The notes under the pieces: model-generated | Seen by the model: only the letters and a program-made list of their open reading frames with translations | The model's database searches: none | Told to the model about the DNA's origin: nothing | From: Lepus europaeus | Lineage: Eukaryota; Chordata; Mammalia; Lagomorpha; Leporidae | NCBI RefSeq assembly: GCF_033115175.1 | Contig: NC_084837.1 | Coordinates: 87,990,966 to 88,054,965, forward strand | Length of the DNA: 64,000 nt | Direction: 5' to 3' | Part shown: positions 10,685 to 19,960 of the stretch, one piece after another | Numbering within the stretch: position 1 is the first letter of the stretch | How the letters are laid out: each line of letters starts with the position of its first letter | Translations under genes and position numbers: made by a program

Positions 10685-11025
10685 AGGGCCGGTGCCGTGG
10701 CTTAACAGGCTAATCCTCCGCCTTGCGGCACTAGCACACCGGGTTCCATTCCCGGTTGGGGCGCCGGATTCTATCCTGGTTGCCCCTCTTCCAGGCCAGC
10801 TCTCTGCTATGGCCCGGGGCAGTGGAGGATGCCCCAAGTGCTTGGGCCCTGCACCCGCATGGGAGACCAGGAGAAGCACCTGGCTCCTGGCTTCGGATCA
10901 GCGAGATGCGCTGGCCGCAGCGGCCATTGGAGGGTGAATCAACGGCAAAAAGGAAGATCTTTCTCTCGGTCTCTCTCACTATCCACTCTGCCTGTCAAAA
11001 AAATAATAAATAAATAAATAAGACA
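10685..11025 (+). mobile_element. Young-type CSINE, only in copy A
   Basis: Sense member of the less-diverged subfamily ('cttgcggca', 'gggcgccggattct', 'ccaggccagctct', ending 'ctgcctgtcaaaaaaataa'). It falls inside the 2.5 kb that copy B lacks. Confidence 0.85.
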
Positions 11026-11047
11026 TAAAATCTTAAATTAAAAAAAT

Positions 11048-11345
11048 GGGCTGGCATTGTGCACAGTGGGTAAAGCCACTACCTGCAACACCAGCATTCC
11101 ATATAGGCACTGGTTCATGTCTCAGCTGCTCCACTTCCAATCCAGCTCCCTGCTAACGAGCCTGGGAAAAGCAGTGGAAGATGGACCCAAGTCCCCAGGG
11201 CCCTGCACCCACACCGGAGACCTGAAAGAAGCTCCTGGCTCCTGGGCTTCAGCCTGGCTCAGCCCTGGCCATTGGGACCATCTGGGAATGAACCAGTGGA
11301 TGGAAGATGTCTGTGACATTCACATAAATAAATAAATCTTTTAAA
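11048..11345 (+). mobile_element. CSINE, only in copy A
   Basis: Sense C-repeat starting 'gggctggcattgtgcacag' and ending with an AAATAAATAAATC tail. It is missing from copy B. Confidence 0.85.
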
Positions 11346-12422
11346 ATATAAATTTCACACCATGCTTTCGCTTTTCACTCAAAGTTTCCTTCCTGCTCAT
11401 GTTTTCTTGTCCATTTGTCTTGGTCACAGGTGGTGAACCTGAGCAGACAGAATTGTAGTCTGCTGCACCAACACAACCAATGGAACATGCAGGACAGGCC
11501 ATGTCTGGCCTGGAGCTGTGGGGGATGGGGCCGCTCTGGAACCACACCCCTTTGATGCCAGGATGTAAACCATCAGACCCTTAAAGGAGCACTTGTGAGT
11601 TTGGCATCATTGTAGAAACTGTTTACGCGACCTAAATTAACTCACACAGCTATCATCTCGGCCTTTGGGAGCTGCAGGGATCCACCTAACAGTCAAAATC
11701 CAGAGAGGCCGGCCAGAAGTTACATTTAAGGAATTGTGGGAGGTCAAACCACTTGGTGAAAACAGGATCTTAGACTTTTTGTGAAAGTACTAATCCATTT
11801 AACCTGAACACTTTACCCAAGGCTGTGGCCCAGATCTAATTAGAGTTCTGGGAGTCACTCAAACAGGCAGATCATGTGAGCTCCTTTAAGACCCATTTTT
11901 GTTTTCAAGCAATCAAGACCTGATAAGGACAACAAAAAAACGTACTGCTCAATTGAAGGATTAGCATGAGGCATGTGAACCCATGACTTAGGACAATTAA
12001 ATATATAATGGAACAAAGAGGTAGAGAAGACACAGGACCTAACTGTAACATAATTTCTTCTAACCTCACCCAGCTTAATCTCACACACCCTTCACTTCCA
12101 CAAACCTTTACAATGTACCTCATCCTCTTTCTCAACCAACCTTACCAAGAATACATGCTTCCTCTACACTTTCTTTCCTACCTACTGTTTCCTTCAATTC
12201 ATGTCCTAACATAGTCCTCCAATATCTCGAAATTAAGAGGAACATATGTTTAAAAGAACAATTTGTACAGCTGCATTTGATCTTTGTTTCCACAATTATA
12301 CTTTGCCAAGTGTTGCACACTTCAGCCTACAAATCATGTAAGTACAGAATCAAGACTGTTAATAGCAAATATTGTCATAGAATCACAACTGGATGTCAAA
12401 AGACTTATAAAGATGGTCATGA
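11346..12422. other. Copy-A-only sequence without a recognised gene
   Basis: About 1.1 kb, part of the 2.5-kb segment absent from copy B. It is AT-rich after 11,760. No exon or coding signal was recognised. An ERV or old-transposon origin is possible but not shown. Confidence 0.35.
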
Positions 12423-12738
12423 GGGGGCCAGTGCTCTGGCGTAGCTGGTGAAGCAGCCTGCAGTGCCAGCATCCCATGTGGGCACCAGTTTGAGTCCCGG
12501 CTGCTCCACTTCCAGTCTGAAGAACAGCGGAGGATGGCCCAAGTCCTTGGGCCCCTGCACCCACGTGGGAGACCTGGAGGAAGCGCCTGGCTTAGCATCG
12601 GCCAGCTCCAGTCGTTGCAGCCATTTGGGGAGTGAACCGGCAGATGGAAGACTTTTCTCTCTCTCTTTTTTTTTTTTTAATTCTGTACCTTTCAAATAAA
12701 TAAATAAATCTAAAAAAAAAAAGAAAGAAAGAAAAAGA
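12423..12738 (+). mobile_element. CSINE, only in copy A
   Basis: Sense C-repeat with a T-run inside the CT tract and an A-rich tail that continues as GAAA repeats. Confidence 0.85.
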
Positions 12739-12912
12739 TGGTCATTGGCATTAGCTTTTTTAAAAAATACAAGGAAATCATCTGTTCATTAATGTCGTGA
12801 ACATCTACTAATATCTGTCTAATCTAAGTCTTCATTTAGTATTGCATATTGTACAATAAAAGAAAAATTTTACTGAAAAAAAAAAAAAGAAAGAAAGAAA
12901 AAGATGGTCATT

Positions 12913-13190
12913 GGGACCAGCATTACGGCACAGTAAGCTGCTGCTTGTGATGCTGACATCTCATATGAGCGCCAGTCTGAGTCCCGGCTGCTCCATTTCT
13001 GATCCAGCTGCCTGGGAAAGCAGAGAAAGATGGCACAAGTACTTGGACCCCTGCCACCCACATGAGAGACCTGGATGAGGTTCCAGGCTCCTGGCTTTGG
13101 CCTGGCCCAGCCCCAGCTGTTGTGACCATCTGGGGAGTAAAGCAGCAGATGGAAGATTTCTCTCTCTCCTTCTCTCTCTGTAACTCTGCC
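12913..13190 (+). mobile_element. CSINE, right partner of the copy-B deletion
   Basis: Sense C-repeat whose 3' part continues in copy B as the hybrid element at 52573-52872. Its tail is interrupted by the antisense SINE at 13191-13484. The rest of the tail ('ttttaaataaataaatc') resumes at about 13495. Confidence 0.85.
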
Positions 13191-13484
13191 TATTTATTTA
13201 TTTATTTATTGGAAAGACAAAGTTACAGAGAGAGAAGGAGAGAGAGAGATCTTTCACCCATAGGTTCACTTGCCAAATTGCAACTGCTAGGGCTGGGGCT
13301 GGGCCAGGCCAAAGCCAGAATCCAGGGGTTTCACATGGGTCTCCCACGTGGATGGCAGGGGCCCAAACACTCAGGCCACCTTCTGTTGCTTTCCCAGGCC
13401 ATTAGCAGGGAGCTGGATTGGAAATGGAGCAGCCGGGACTGGGACCAGAACCCATATGGGATGTTATGCTACAGCGCTGGTCCC
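13191..13484 (-). mobile_element. CSINE nested in the preceding SINE
   Basis: Antisense C-repeat starting TATTTATTTATTTATT. Sense-SINE tail sequence follows it, so it inserted into an older SINE. The copy B counterpart is 52880-53178. Confidence 0.85.
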
Positions 13485-13840
13485 CCTGTACCTCTTTTAA
13501 ATAAATAAATCTTCTTTAAAAGATCAGCCAGCCACAGTAACAACTCAGCAATCTACACAGACTTTTAGAAAGAACACACAGAGCATTTTGTCCTGTCCGG
13601 TGTGGGGACCTATAATGAGTGGCAGCGGCGATGGGCAAGCTCTTTAACAGGCACATATTGTCTACAACCACGGAACACAGGGATCTGAAATAGGCAATCA
13701 GAGAAACTCAGAACTTAATAAGCAAGAAAATGTGGACGCTTTGGGACAGGAGGCCCGCCACTGCTAACCTAGGAGGATGCTTAAAGTGCTGGAAAACTTG
13801 GCCCAGCAAGCGGTCTTGTTAGTGGTAAAAACAGTTTTGG
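13485..13840. other. Unassigned; empty site of a copy-B SINE
   Basis: No gene seen. It contains the uninterrupted word 'gaacacagggatct' (about 13673-13686), the empty target site of the SINE present in copy B at 53384-53735. Confidence 0.5.
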
Positions 13841-14147
13841 GAGCAGGCGTTGTGGCACAGTGGGGTAAGGCACCACCTGCAATGTGGGTATTCCATACCA
13901 GCACTGGTTCACAACCTGGCTGCTCTGTTTCTAATCCAACACCCTGATAATGTACCTGGAAAAGCAGTATCAGCTGGGCCAAGAGCTTGGACCCCTGCCA
14001 CCCGCACAGCAGACCCGGATGGAGTTCCAGGCTCCTGGCTTCAGCCTGGCACAGCCCTGGCCATTGAAGCCATTTGGAGAATGAACCAGCACATGGAAGC
14101 TCTCTCCCCCTTCTCTCTGCAACTCTGCCTTTCAAACACATTTTCGT
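13841..14147 (+). mobile_element. CSINE
   Basis: Sense C-repeat starting 'gggagcaggcgttgtggcac'. The copy B counterpart is 53904-54210, nearly identical. Confidence 0.85.
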
Positions 14148-14879
14148 TTTCATAGCAGTTTAAGAGAAACCATCGCGACCAGTGCTTGTCAGTGCTGCTT
14201 ACAAAACGGTGGCAGAGGGAGAGGCCCATGGCATCCTGCAGTAGGGACGTAAGAAGCAAAGCTCTGAGGGCTGGCTGCAACTCGGGGCCTGGACTGCTAG
14301 ACAGGACATCCCCCACCATGCCGACACAGATGAGGGAGAAGGGGGAGAGGGCAGACCCTGGGCAGGTCAGGCCATCGGGGAGGCCCGAGAGGGCCAGCGT
14401 GGGCAGAGTGAACCAGCTGGCCCTGGTCTCTTGAAAGATACTCGTGATGGGACTGGCCGTGGGGCATGGGCAGGTGTGTGTCTGCACAAGTGTGGCCAAG
14501 AGACTTTGGCTAAAAGACCGGGGAAAGGCCAGGGTGATGATGATGTGGGAGCAGCAACGTGTTAGTCTAGGGCTGCTGAGCTGGCAGCCTTAAAGAACCC
14601 CCGAGTGTAAGTCCATCCTCCTACTGGCCAATCAAAACACCCTCTGTCCTGGGACGCATCTGCTCTGTCCTGAGGAGGTGGCCGCAAGTGCTGTGTGGGT
14701 GTCTGCGCATCCTCCACCTCTCCTCTTTGATGGGCATTTCTCCGCGTGGGCCGACCCACGCTCATGTGTGTCCTTGTTCACTTTTCGCGCCTTTTGAATA
14801 AGATCTGTTATTAGTTTGCGCACCTTACAAGGGTCTGCACTTAGAATGCTCCTCTGGGTAAGGGACAAGAGCCCGGAAT
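14148..14879. other. Unassigned, possibly ERV-derived
   Basis: Adjacent to an LTR-like segment and GC-rich, with short open stretches on both strands. None resembles a protein I can name. It is conserved in copy B with small indels. Confidence 0.3.
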
Positions 14880-15285
14880 AGAAACCAATACTCCCCAGCC
14901 CACATCACCTAGGTTAAAAGCCTCTGGCAAAGAGGCCTTGGCTGCCCCCAGACAAGGCAGGAGAAAGGATTAAAGGTGGCTAGCCACACAATATTCCTCA
15001 GGGCAAGGTCGCTCAGGACTTATCACTGCTCTCATTCTCTCCTGGCAGACTAGGACTGGAGTAGGGAGGGGGAGATTCCTCAGGGAGGGGCTGGAACCCA
15101 CCCAACAAGCTCACTGAACCAGCACAAGGTTGCAAATACATCATTGTTGGCCACTTGCTTCTACATTTTTCCTCATGCTACCCAACAGAAATTCCCCATT
15201 TTCTTCAAAAATCCCCATCGTCTTTACCCCTCTAACACATACACATTAATGTCTGTCTAGCTACCTTAACATGACCAACCATCCT
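14880..15285 (-). repeat. LTR-like segment, copy A
   Basis: On the minus strand it starts near 'ggtagctagacagacatta' and contains 'aaaaatgtagaagcaag'. Both blocks recur in the segment at 16435-16960 and, more weakly, in the 3' LTR-like segment at 6257-6960. It is probably a solo LTR or LTR fragment. The copy B counterpart is about 54960-55365. Confidence 0.45.
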
Positions 15286-15338
15286 ACAAAGAAGTCATTC
15301 TGATCCATTCTAGATCATTCGTGCTAAGAACCAGGGGG

Positions 15339-15665
15339 TGGAGGCCAGCATCGTGGCAAAACGGGTTAATGCTGTAACATCAGCATCCCATGGGGGCGGC
15401 AGTTTGAGTCTCAGCAACTTCGTTTCTGATCCAGCTTCTTATTAGTGGCCTAGGGAAGCTTAGTAAGATGGCCCAGGTACATGGGGGCCTGAACCCATGT
15501 GGGAGACCTGGATGAAGCTCCTGGCTTTGGCCTGACCCAGCCCTGGCTGTTGTGGATATCTGGGGAGTGAACCAGTGGATGGAAGACAGCGCTCGCTCTC
15601 TCTCTGCTTCTCCTTCTCTGTAACTCTGCCTTTCAAATCAATAAATGAATCTGAACGAAACAAAA
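15339..15665 (+). mobile_element. CSINE
   Basis: Sense C-repeat starting 'ggaggccagcatcgtggc'. The copy B counterpart is 55420-55745. Confidence 0.85.
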
Positions 15666-15703
15666 CAAAACTAAGGGGTCATGCTTTTAGAAATGCGATT
15701 TGC

Positions 15704-16010
15704 AGGCCCGGCATTGTGGCAAAGCGGGTAAAGCTGCCGCTTACAGTGCTGGCATCCAATATGGGCCCCAGTTTGAGGCCAGACTGCTCCACTTCCGATC
15801 CAGGTCTCTGCTATGGCCTGGAAAATAGAAAGTAGAAGATGTCCCAAGTGCTTAGGCCCCTGCATCCATGTGGGAGAACCGGACCCAGCTCCTGGCTTTG
15901 GATCACCCCAACTCTGGCCATTCTGGCCATTTGGGGAGTGCACCAGTGAATAGATCTTTCTGCCTCTCTAATTCTGCCTTTCAAATAGCTAAATAACTTT
16001 TTTTTTTAAA
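15704..16010 (+). mobile_element. CSINE
   Basis: Sense C-repeat starting 'aggcccggcattgtggc'. The copy B counterpart is 55786-56090. Confidence 0.85.
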
Positions 16011-16121
16011 TGTGATTCGCACATTATTGTCACAATGCAAGCAAAGGCTTTGGATTACTTAAAGTATTGATAAAAAATCAAATTTTGGCTAAAATTCCAG
16101 TCTTACCCTTTGAGAAATCAT

Positions 16122-16412
16122 TGGGGGGGGGGGGTATGGCACAGTAACTGAGCTGCCCCTTGGGACGCCTGCCTCTTATAACAAAGGGCCTACATTCCAA
16201 TTCCTGCTAAGCATACCCTGGGAGACACCAGATGATGGCTCAAGTACTTGGGTCCTTCCACCCCCATGGGAGACTCAAATGGAGTTCCTGACTCCTAGCT
16301 TTGGCCTGGCCCAGCCCTGCCCTCGCTGTTGCAGGTATCAGGGAAGTGAACCAGTAAATGAGCGCTCTCTATTTGTCTCCCTCTGCCTTTCAAAATCAAA
16401 TAAATTTAAACA
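16122..16412 (+). mobile_element. CSINE with a G-run at its 5' end
   Basis: Sense C-repeat, older and shorter. Its 5' end is a run of ten G in place of the usual GGGGCC start. The copy B counterpart is 56202-56490. Confidence 0.75.
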
Positions 16413-16434
16413 TTTTATAAAGACCATTCAGCTT

Positions 16435-16960
16435 GTTGCCAGAAACGGCTCAGAGGGTCTTGTCTCCGCAGAAGAAGGCATTCAGATGTGAGCAAGCAGT
16501 GGTTAAGTGAGGCAGCAGAGTTTAAAGAAGAGGAACAACACCTGATAAGCCAGGTGGCCGTGTCAGGAAAGGACTGAGAGCCCAGTCTGCATCCAGACCA
16601 AAGGTTTTACAGAAGTTGGGAATGGCCCACCAATTCGGGGATATCGCGGGCTGGAGGGCTTCCTGGGCACGGAACTCTTAAAATTCCTCCCCAAACTTCC
16701 TCAGCACAGTGTTGATGGACCTACCAGCCCTCTTGGTGCAGGCAGGCAAGAGTCCCCCAAGCTGGGCTAGGGAGAAGACCATCCAAGGTTAAGGAACAAG
16801 GGTAAGACTTTGGATGGGCAAATGCTGAGCTGCTTCCAAGGCTTGCTTCTACATTTCTTCCTTCATTCAACGCCACAAAAAATAAATTCCCATTTTCTCT
16901 GGCCCCTCTTACACACAGACTAATGTCTACCTAGCTACCTGAGAGAGAGGGAAACTTCTA
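16435..16960 (-). repeat. LTR-like segment, copy A
   Basis: On the minus strand it starts near 'aggtagctaggtagacatta' and contains 'aagaaatgtagaagcaag' and 'agggctggtaggtccatcaacac'. The last word resembles one in the 3' LTR-like segment near 6700. It is likely a solo LTR of the same family. The copy B counterpart is about 56510-57037. Confidence 0.45.
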
Positions 16961-17205
16961 TCCAAGGGCTCATTCTCCAAATGCCCACAACCTCCAGAGC
17001 TGGGCCAGGCTAAGGCCAGGAGCCACAGCCAGGAACCCCATCCAGATCTCTCACATGGAACCCAAATAAGTGAGCCGTCATCTGCTGCCTCCAGGGTGCA
17101 CATCAGCAGGAAGCCGCCTGGAAGCAGAGGCGACGCTCAACCCCAGGCTCTCCACTATGGGACACAGGAGTCCCAAGTGACAACCGCTGCTCCAAACACA
17201 CGCCC
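16941..17205 (-). mobile_element. Old CSINE-like element
   Basis: Diverged antisense C-repeat ('ctccaaatgcccacaacc', 'gggccaggctaaggccagg'). The copy B counterpart is about 57020-57285. Confidence 0.6.
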
Positions 17206-17212
17206 TGTCCAA

Positions 17213-17410
17213 CATTTATTTTATACATTTTATATGAAAGGCACAGTTACAGAGAGAGAGGTCTTCCATCTGCTGGTTCACTCCCCTAATGGCCTCAATG
17301 GCTGGCCGGAGCTCCGCCAACCCAAAGCCAGGAGCTTCTTCGAGGTCTCCCATGTGGGTGCAGGGGCCCAAGGACTCGGGCCATCCTCTGCTGTTTTAGC
17401 AGGGAGCTGT
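17213..17410 (-). mobile_element. CSINE, cut off next to the DNAJC19 retrocopy
   Basis: Antisense C-repeat that stops after 'agcagggagctg', immediately before the target-site duplication of the DNAJC19 processed pseudogene. Confidence 0.8.
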
Positions 17411-18028
17411 CAGAAGCATTTTTTTTTTTTAGTTTGTTCTAAATCATTTTTAAAAACTGTACCTGAGGTGTTTTATTATAAAAAGTTGGTACCCATATAC
17501 CCATGCTAACATGAACTGAAAATTCATGTAGTTACTTCATGTTTTAGCTTGACCTTTAGTAAATCTTTAGCTTCCCTGATTTTGGCTGCTATATTAGGAG
17601 ATCCTCCCTTGTCTGGTGATTTAAAAGCATAATTCCTCGAGGTGCATCTCTTATTTTTCCTTTGTTGGCAGTAGGGCTTACACCTGGTATTAATGCTGCT
17701 CGTTTTGTCGTTTTGGGTTCAAACCCCCCTCTGTGTTCGCCGCCACTGAAGGCCGATTTCGGTAGACTTTGAAGACCTGGCTCCATACGCTTCATAGCTT
17801 GCAACACATAACGGCCTGCAAATCGTGCAGCAGCAATGGTCAATCCGACCGCTACTGTACTGGCCACGGCTTGGGCTCAGCTCCCCTGCCTGCACCGGGA
17901 GCACCGTACATCCCAGTCTGGGGGCCGCGGCCACCAACCAGACGCCATTACCCCAAAAATGAGGAGCCGCCAGCTACACTCACAAACAGCCCAAGCACAG
18001 GCTTCCCGTGGAATCCAGAAGCATTTTT
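17411..18028 (-). pseudogene. DNAJC19: DNAJC19 (TIM14) processed pseudogene, copy A
   Basis: Intronless minus-strand copy of DNAJC19, the J-domain subunit of the mitochondrial import motor that stimulates mtHsp70 at TIM23. The frame from 17867 gives a DNAJC19-like start ('[14 protein letters not shown]', '[16 protein letters not shown]'). A one-base deletion then destroys the HPD motif ('LLNHQTRED') and a further 2-base loss lies near the stop. An AATAAA signal, a poly(A) tail (T-run at 17419-17430) and flanking repeats 'cagaagcattttt' at 17411-17423 and 18016-18028 show LINE-type retroposition. GC-rich 5' UTR is retained at 17868-18015. Confidence 0.9.
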
Positions 18029-18940
18029 ACATGGGGGACAACTGTGGCCACACCCCGCCCTCTGGGGTCTCCAGCGTGGACCTCCTGAGGGAGAAGGGGC
18101 CTCTGGCAGTGCTGGTCGCCTTCTGGGCTTTCCTGTGCTCTGGCCTGCTGGCCGGCTCTGCGCTGCCTGCCTCTTTGATGCTGCTCCATGTTGGATCTTG
18201 TCCACACCATCTGACACTTGCAAAGTAGCTTGCTACCCTGAGTGGGTGGGTGAGTGGGCACCCCTAGGCCTGCCCACTGCAGCATCGGGGTGGGGGAGGG
18301 GGCCGCGTGTCCCAGCCCCTGGTTGAGCTGCCGTCACTCACCTTCACCAGGTGCCCTCTAGTCACCTCCCCAGGTGAAGCTCCTGTTTCATTCCTCTGAA
18401 CACATGGCCATCACCTGTAGAGCTGTCCTGATTCCCTGGTGATGGCCCCAGCTAATAACCGGGGAGCCTGGCCTTCACCCCCATCATAGTCTGTAAAATG
18501 GTCCTAGTAACGCCCCACGCCTTCCACCTGGAGTGAGATCAAAAGGGCCCCATGCAGGCCAAGCTGCTTTCCCAAGGCTGTGGTTGAGTGCCTGGAGGCA
18601 AACTGGGCCCCCTCTCCACCAAGGGTGTGTCAGCTCAGGAGGGGCTGCAGTTCTCAGATTGGAAACCTGCCCCAGGTGCCCGGCCCTGGCAGTTCTAAGC
18701 ATTGCTCGGCCAGGGGCTGCAAAGGCTGTTTACTTAGGGCCCAGCGGTGCCTCCAAGTTCAGGATTGCTACCCATTTTACCCACATGGTTTGAATTTCTG
18801 CCAGTATGAGACACATGCACGTCAGACCAGAGACGGCCTTTTTTAAGGGGGCAACGTTGGGCTGGGAGGGCTGCTGACTTATTCCCCGAAACTCAGCGTT
18901 TTTAGCAGCCCCATCCACACCCATGGGTGCGAAGAATCCC
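18029..18940. other. Upstream region of the DIS3L-like gene A
   Basis: No exon, SINE or RNA gene recognised. It is moderately GC-rich and runs into the promoter. Copy B (about 58105-59015) is nearly identical. Confidence 0.4.
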
Positions 18941-19085
18941 AAAGGCGGGCTAATCCCATCTGGTCGCCCTAACCCTTTCAACCCAAGCGTTTATAAACGC
19001 GCTGCCCTCCACCTACTCCATCACTTCTGGACAACTTTTGGACAACTTTGCTTCCCGAGCTCCGAGATCCCACAGCAGCAGCAAG
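18941..19085 (+). promoter_or_regulatory. Putative promoter with palindromic TATA-like element, gene A
   Basis: The 14-bp perfect palindrome 'gcgtttataaacgc' at 18987-19000 contains TTTATAAA. It lies about 90 bases before the ATG at 19086, so transcription could start near 19025-19035. The same element occurs at 59064-59077 before gene B. TATA use is inferred from position. The adjoining CpG island could also act alone. Confidence 0.5.
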
Positions 19086-19960
19086 ATGAGCGGCACAGAG
19101 GCTGGAAGACGGCCGCGGCTCACCCACTCCGGAGAGGCCGGGACGGCGGGCTCGGGGTCCAGCTCGTCGGACTGCTGGAGAGCGGGCGAGAGCAACATGC
19201 TGGAGAAGACGGAGCGGCTGGTCACCGTGAACGCCGTCTACCGCTGGCCGCTGCGGGTCGTGAGAGAACACTACCTGCGGCCCTGCGTGCCCTGCAGCAG
19301 CGCGCTGTGCTCCCAGCCCGAGCGCTGCCGCAACGGTCAGAGACGCTGCGGGGCCGGGCGGGCGGGCGGCGCCGGGAGGCCGCGCGGGGCGGGCGGCGGG
19401 AGAGGCGCGGCCGCGGCTCCGAGGCGGGAGCGGCGCGGGCTCGGGCGCTCCGGACCGCTCGGCGCTGCGAGCCAGGCGCGCGCTCGTCGGCCGGGGCTCT
19501 GGGCGGGCGGCGCGGGCCTGCGGCGGCCAGGGCCGGAGCGGCCAGCCCCGCGCACGGGCTGAGGCGGCCTGCGGGCTCCGGCGCGGGCCGGGGCGCGGCA
19601 GAGGCTGGCGCCGCCCACTCGGCTGTGGGGGGAGGCCGCCTCCCGGCCGGGCGCGCGTGCCGGGCAGCTGGTGTGGAGCCGTGCGAGCCAGACCTTCCCC
19701 TCCGGGGCTCTCCGCGGCGACGCCGGGTGGCCGCCCCGCAGGGCACGGGGGGCGCAGCCGGGGCCCCTCCACGCAGCTCGGGCCAGGGCGGACAGCGCTG
19801 CGCGGCTCGTGGCTTGCACCGGGCAGCCCGCCCTGCCGGCCCTGGGCTTCCCTCCGAGCTGAGCTTGCGGGGCGTCCGCAGGTGTGCACGCTCGGACGTG
19901 GACAGCCGCCCACCCCGCGGAGCCCACATTTCTGGCAGCTTCGAGACACGATGAAGCGGC
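19060..19960. promoter_or_regulatory. CpG island over exon 1 and intron 1, gene A
   Basis: Dense CG dinucleotides and GGCGGG words from exon 1 through the first ~600 bases of intron 1. This is typical of a broadly expressed or germline-unmethylated promoter. The long open frames here on both strands are a consequence of the GC content. Confidence 0.8.
19086..19335 (+). CDS. Gene A exon 1 (start, CR3 motif)
   Basis: ATG at 19086 has A at -3. A second in-frame ATG at 19197 ('MLEKTERL') corresponds to the usual DIS3L start, so the first 37 residues are an optional, serine/glycine-rich extension. The exon encodes '[11 protein letters not shown]' and further CR3 cysteines and ends in phase 1 at a GTCAGA donor, which is a weak match but has a GT. 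Confidence 0.85.

Noticed and set aside
14186-14868. Retroviral gag or env coding region next to the LTR-like segment
   Set aside because: Open stretches exist, but I found no motif I could name, so it is left unassigned.
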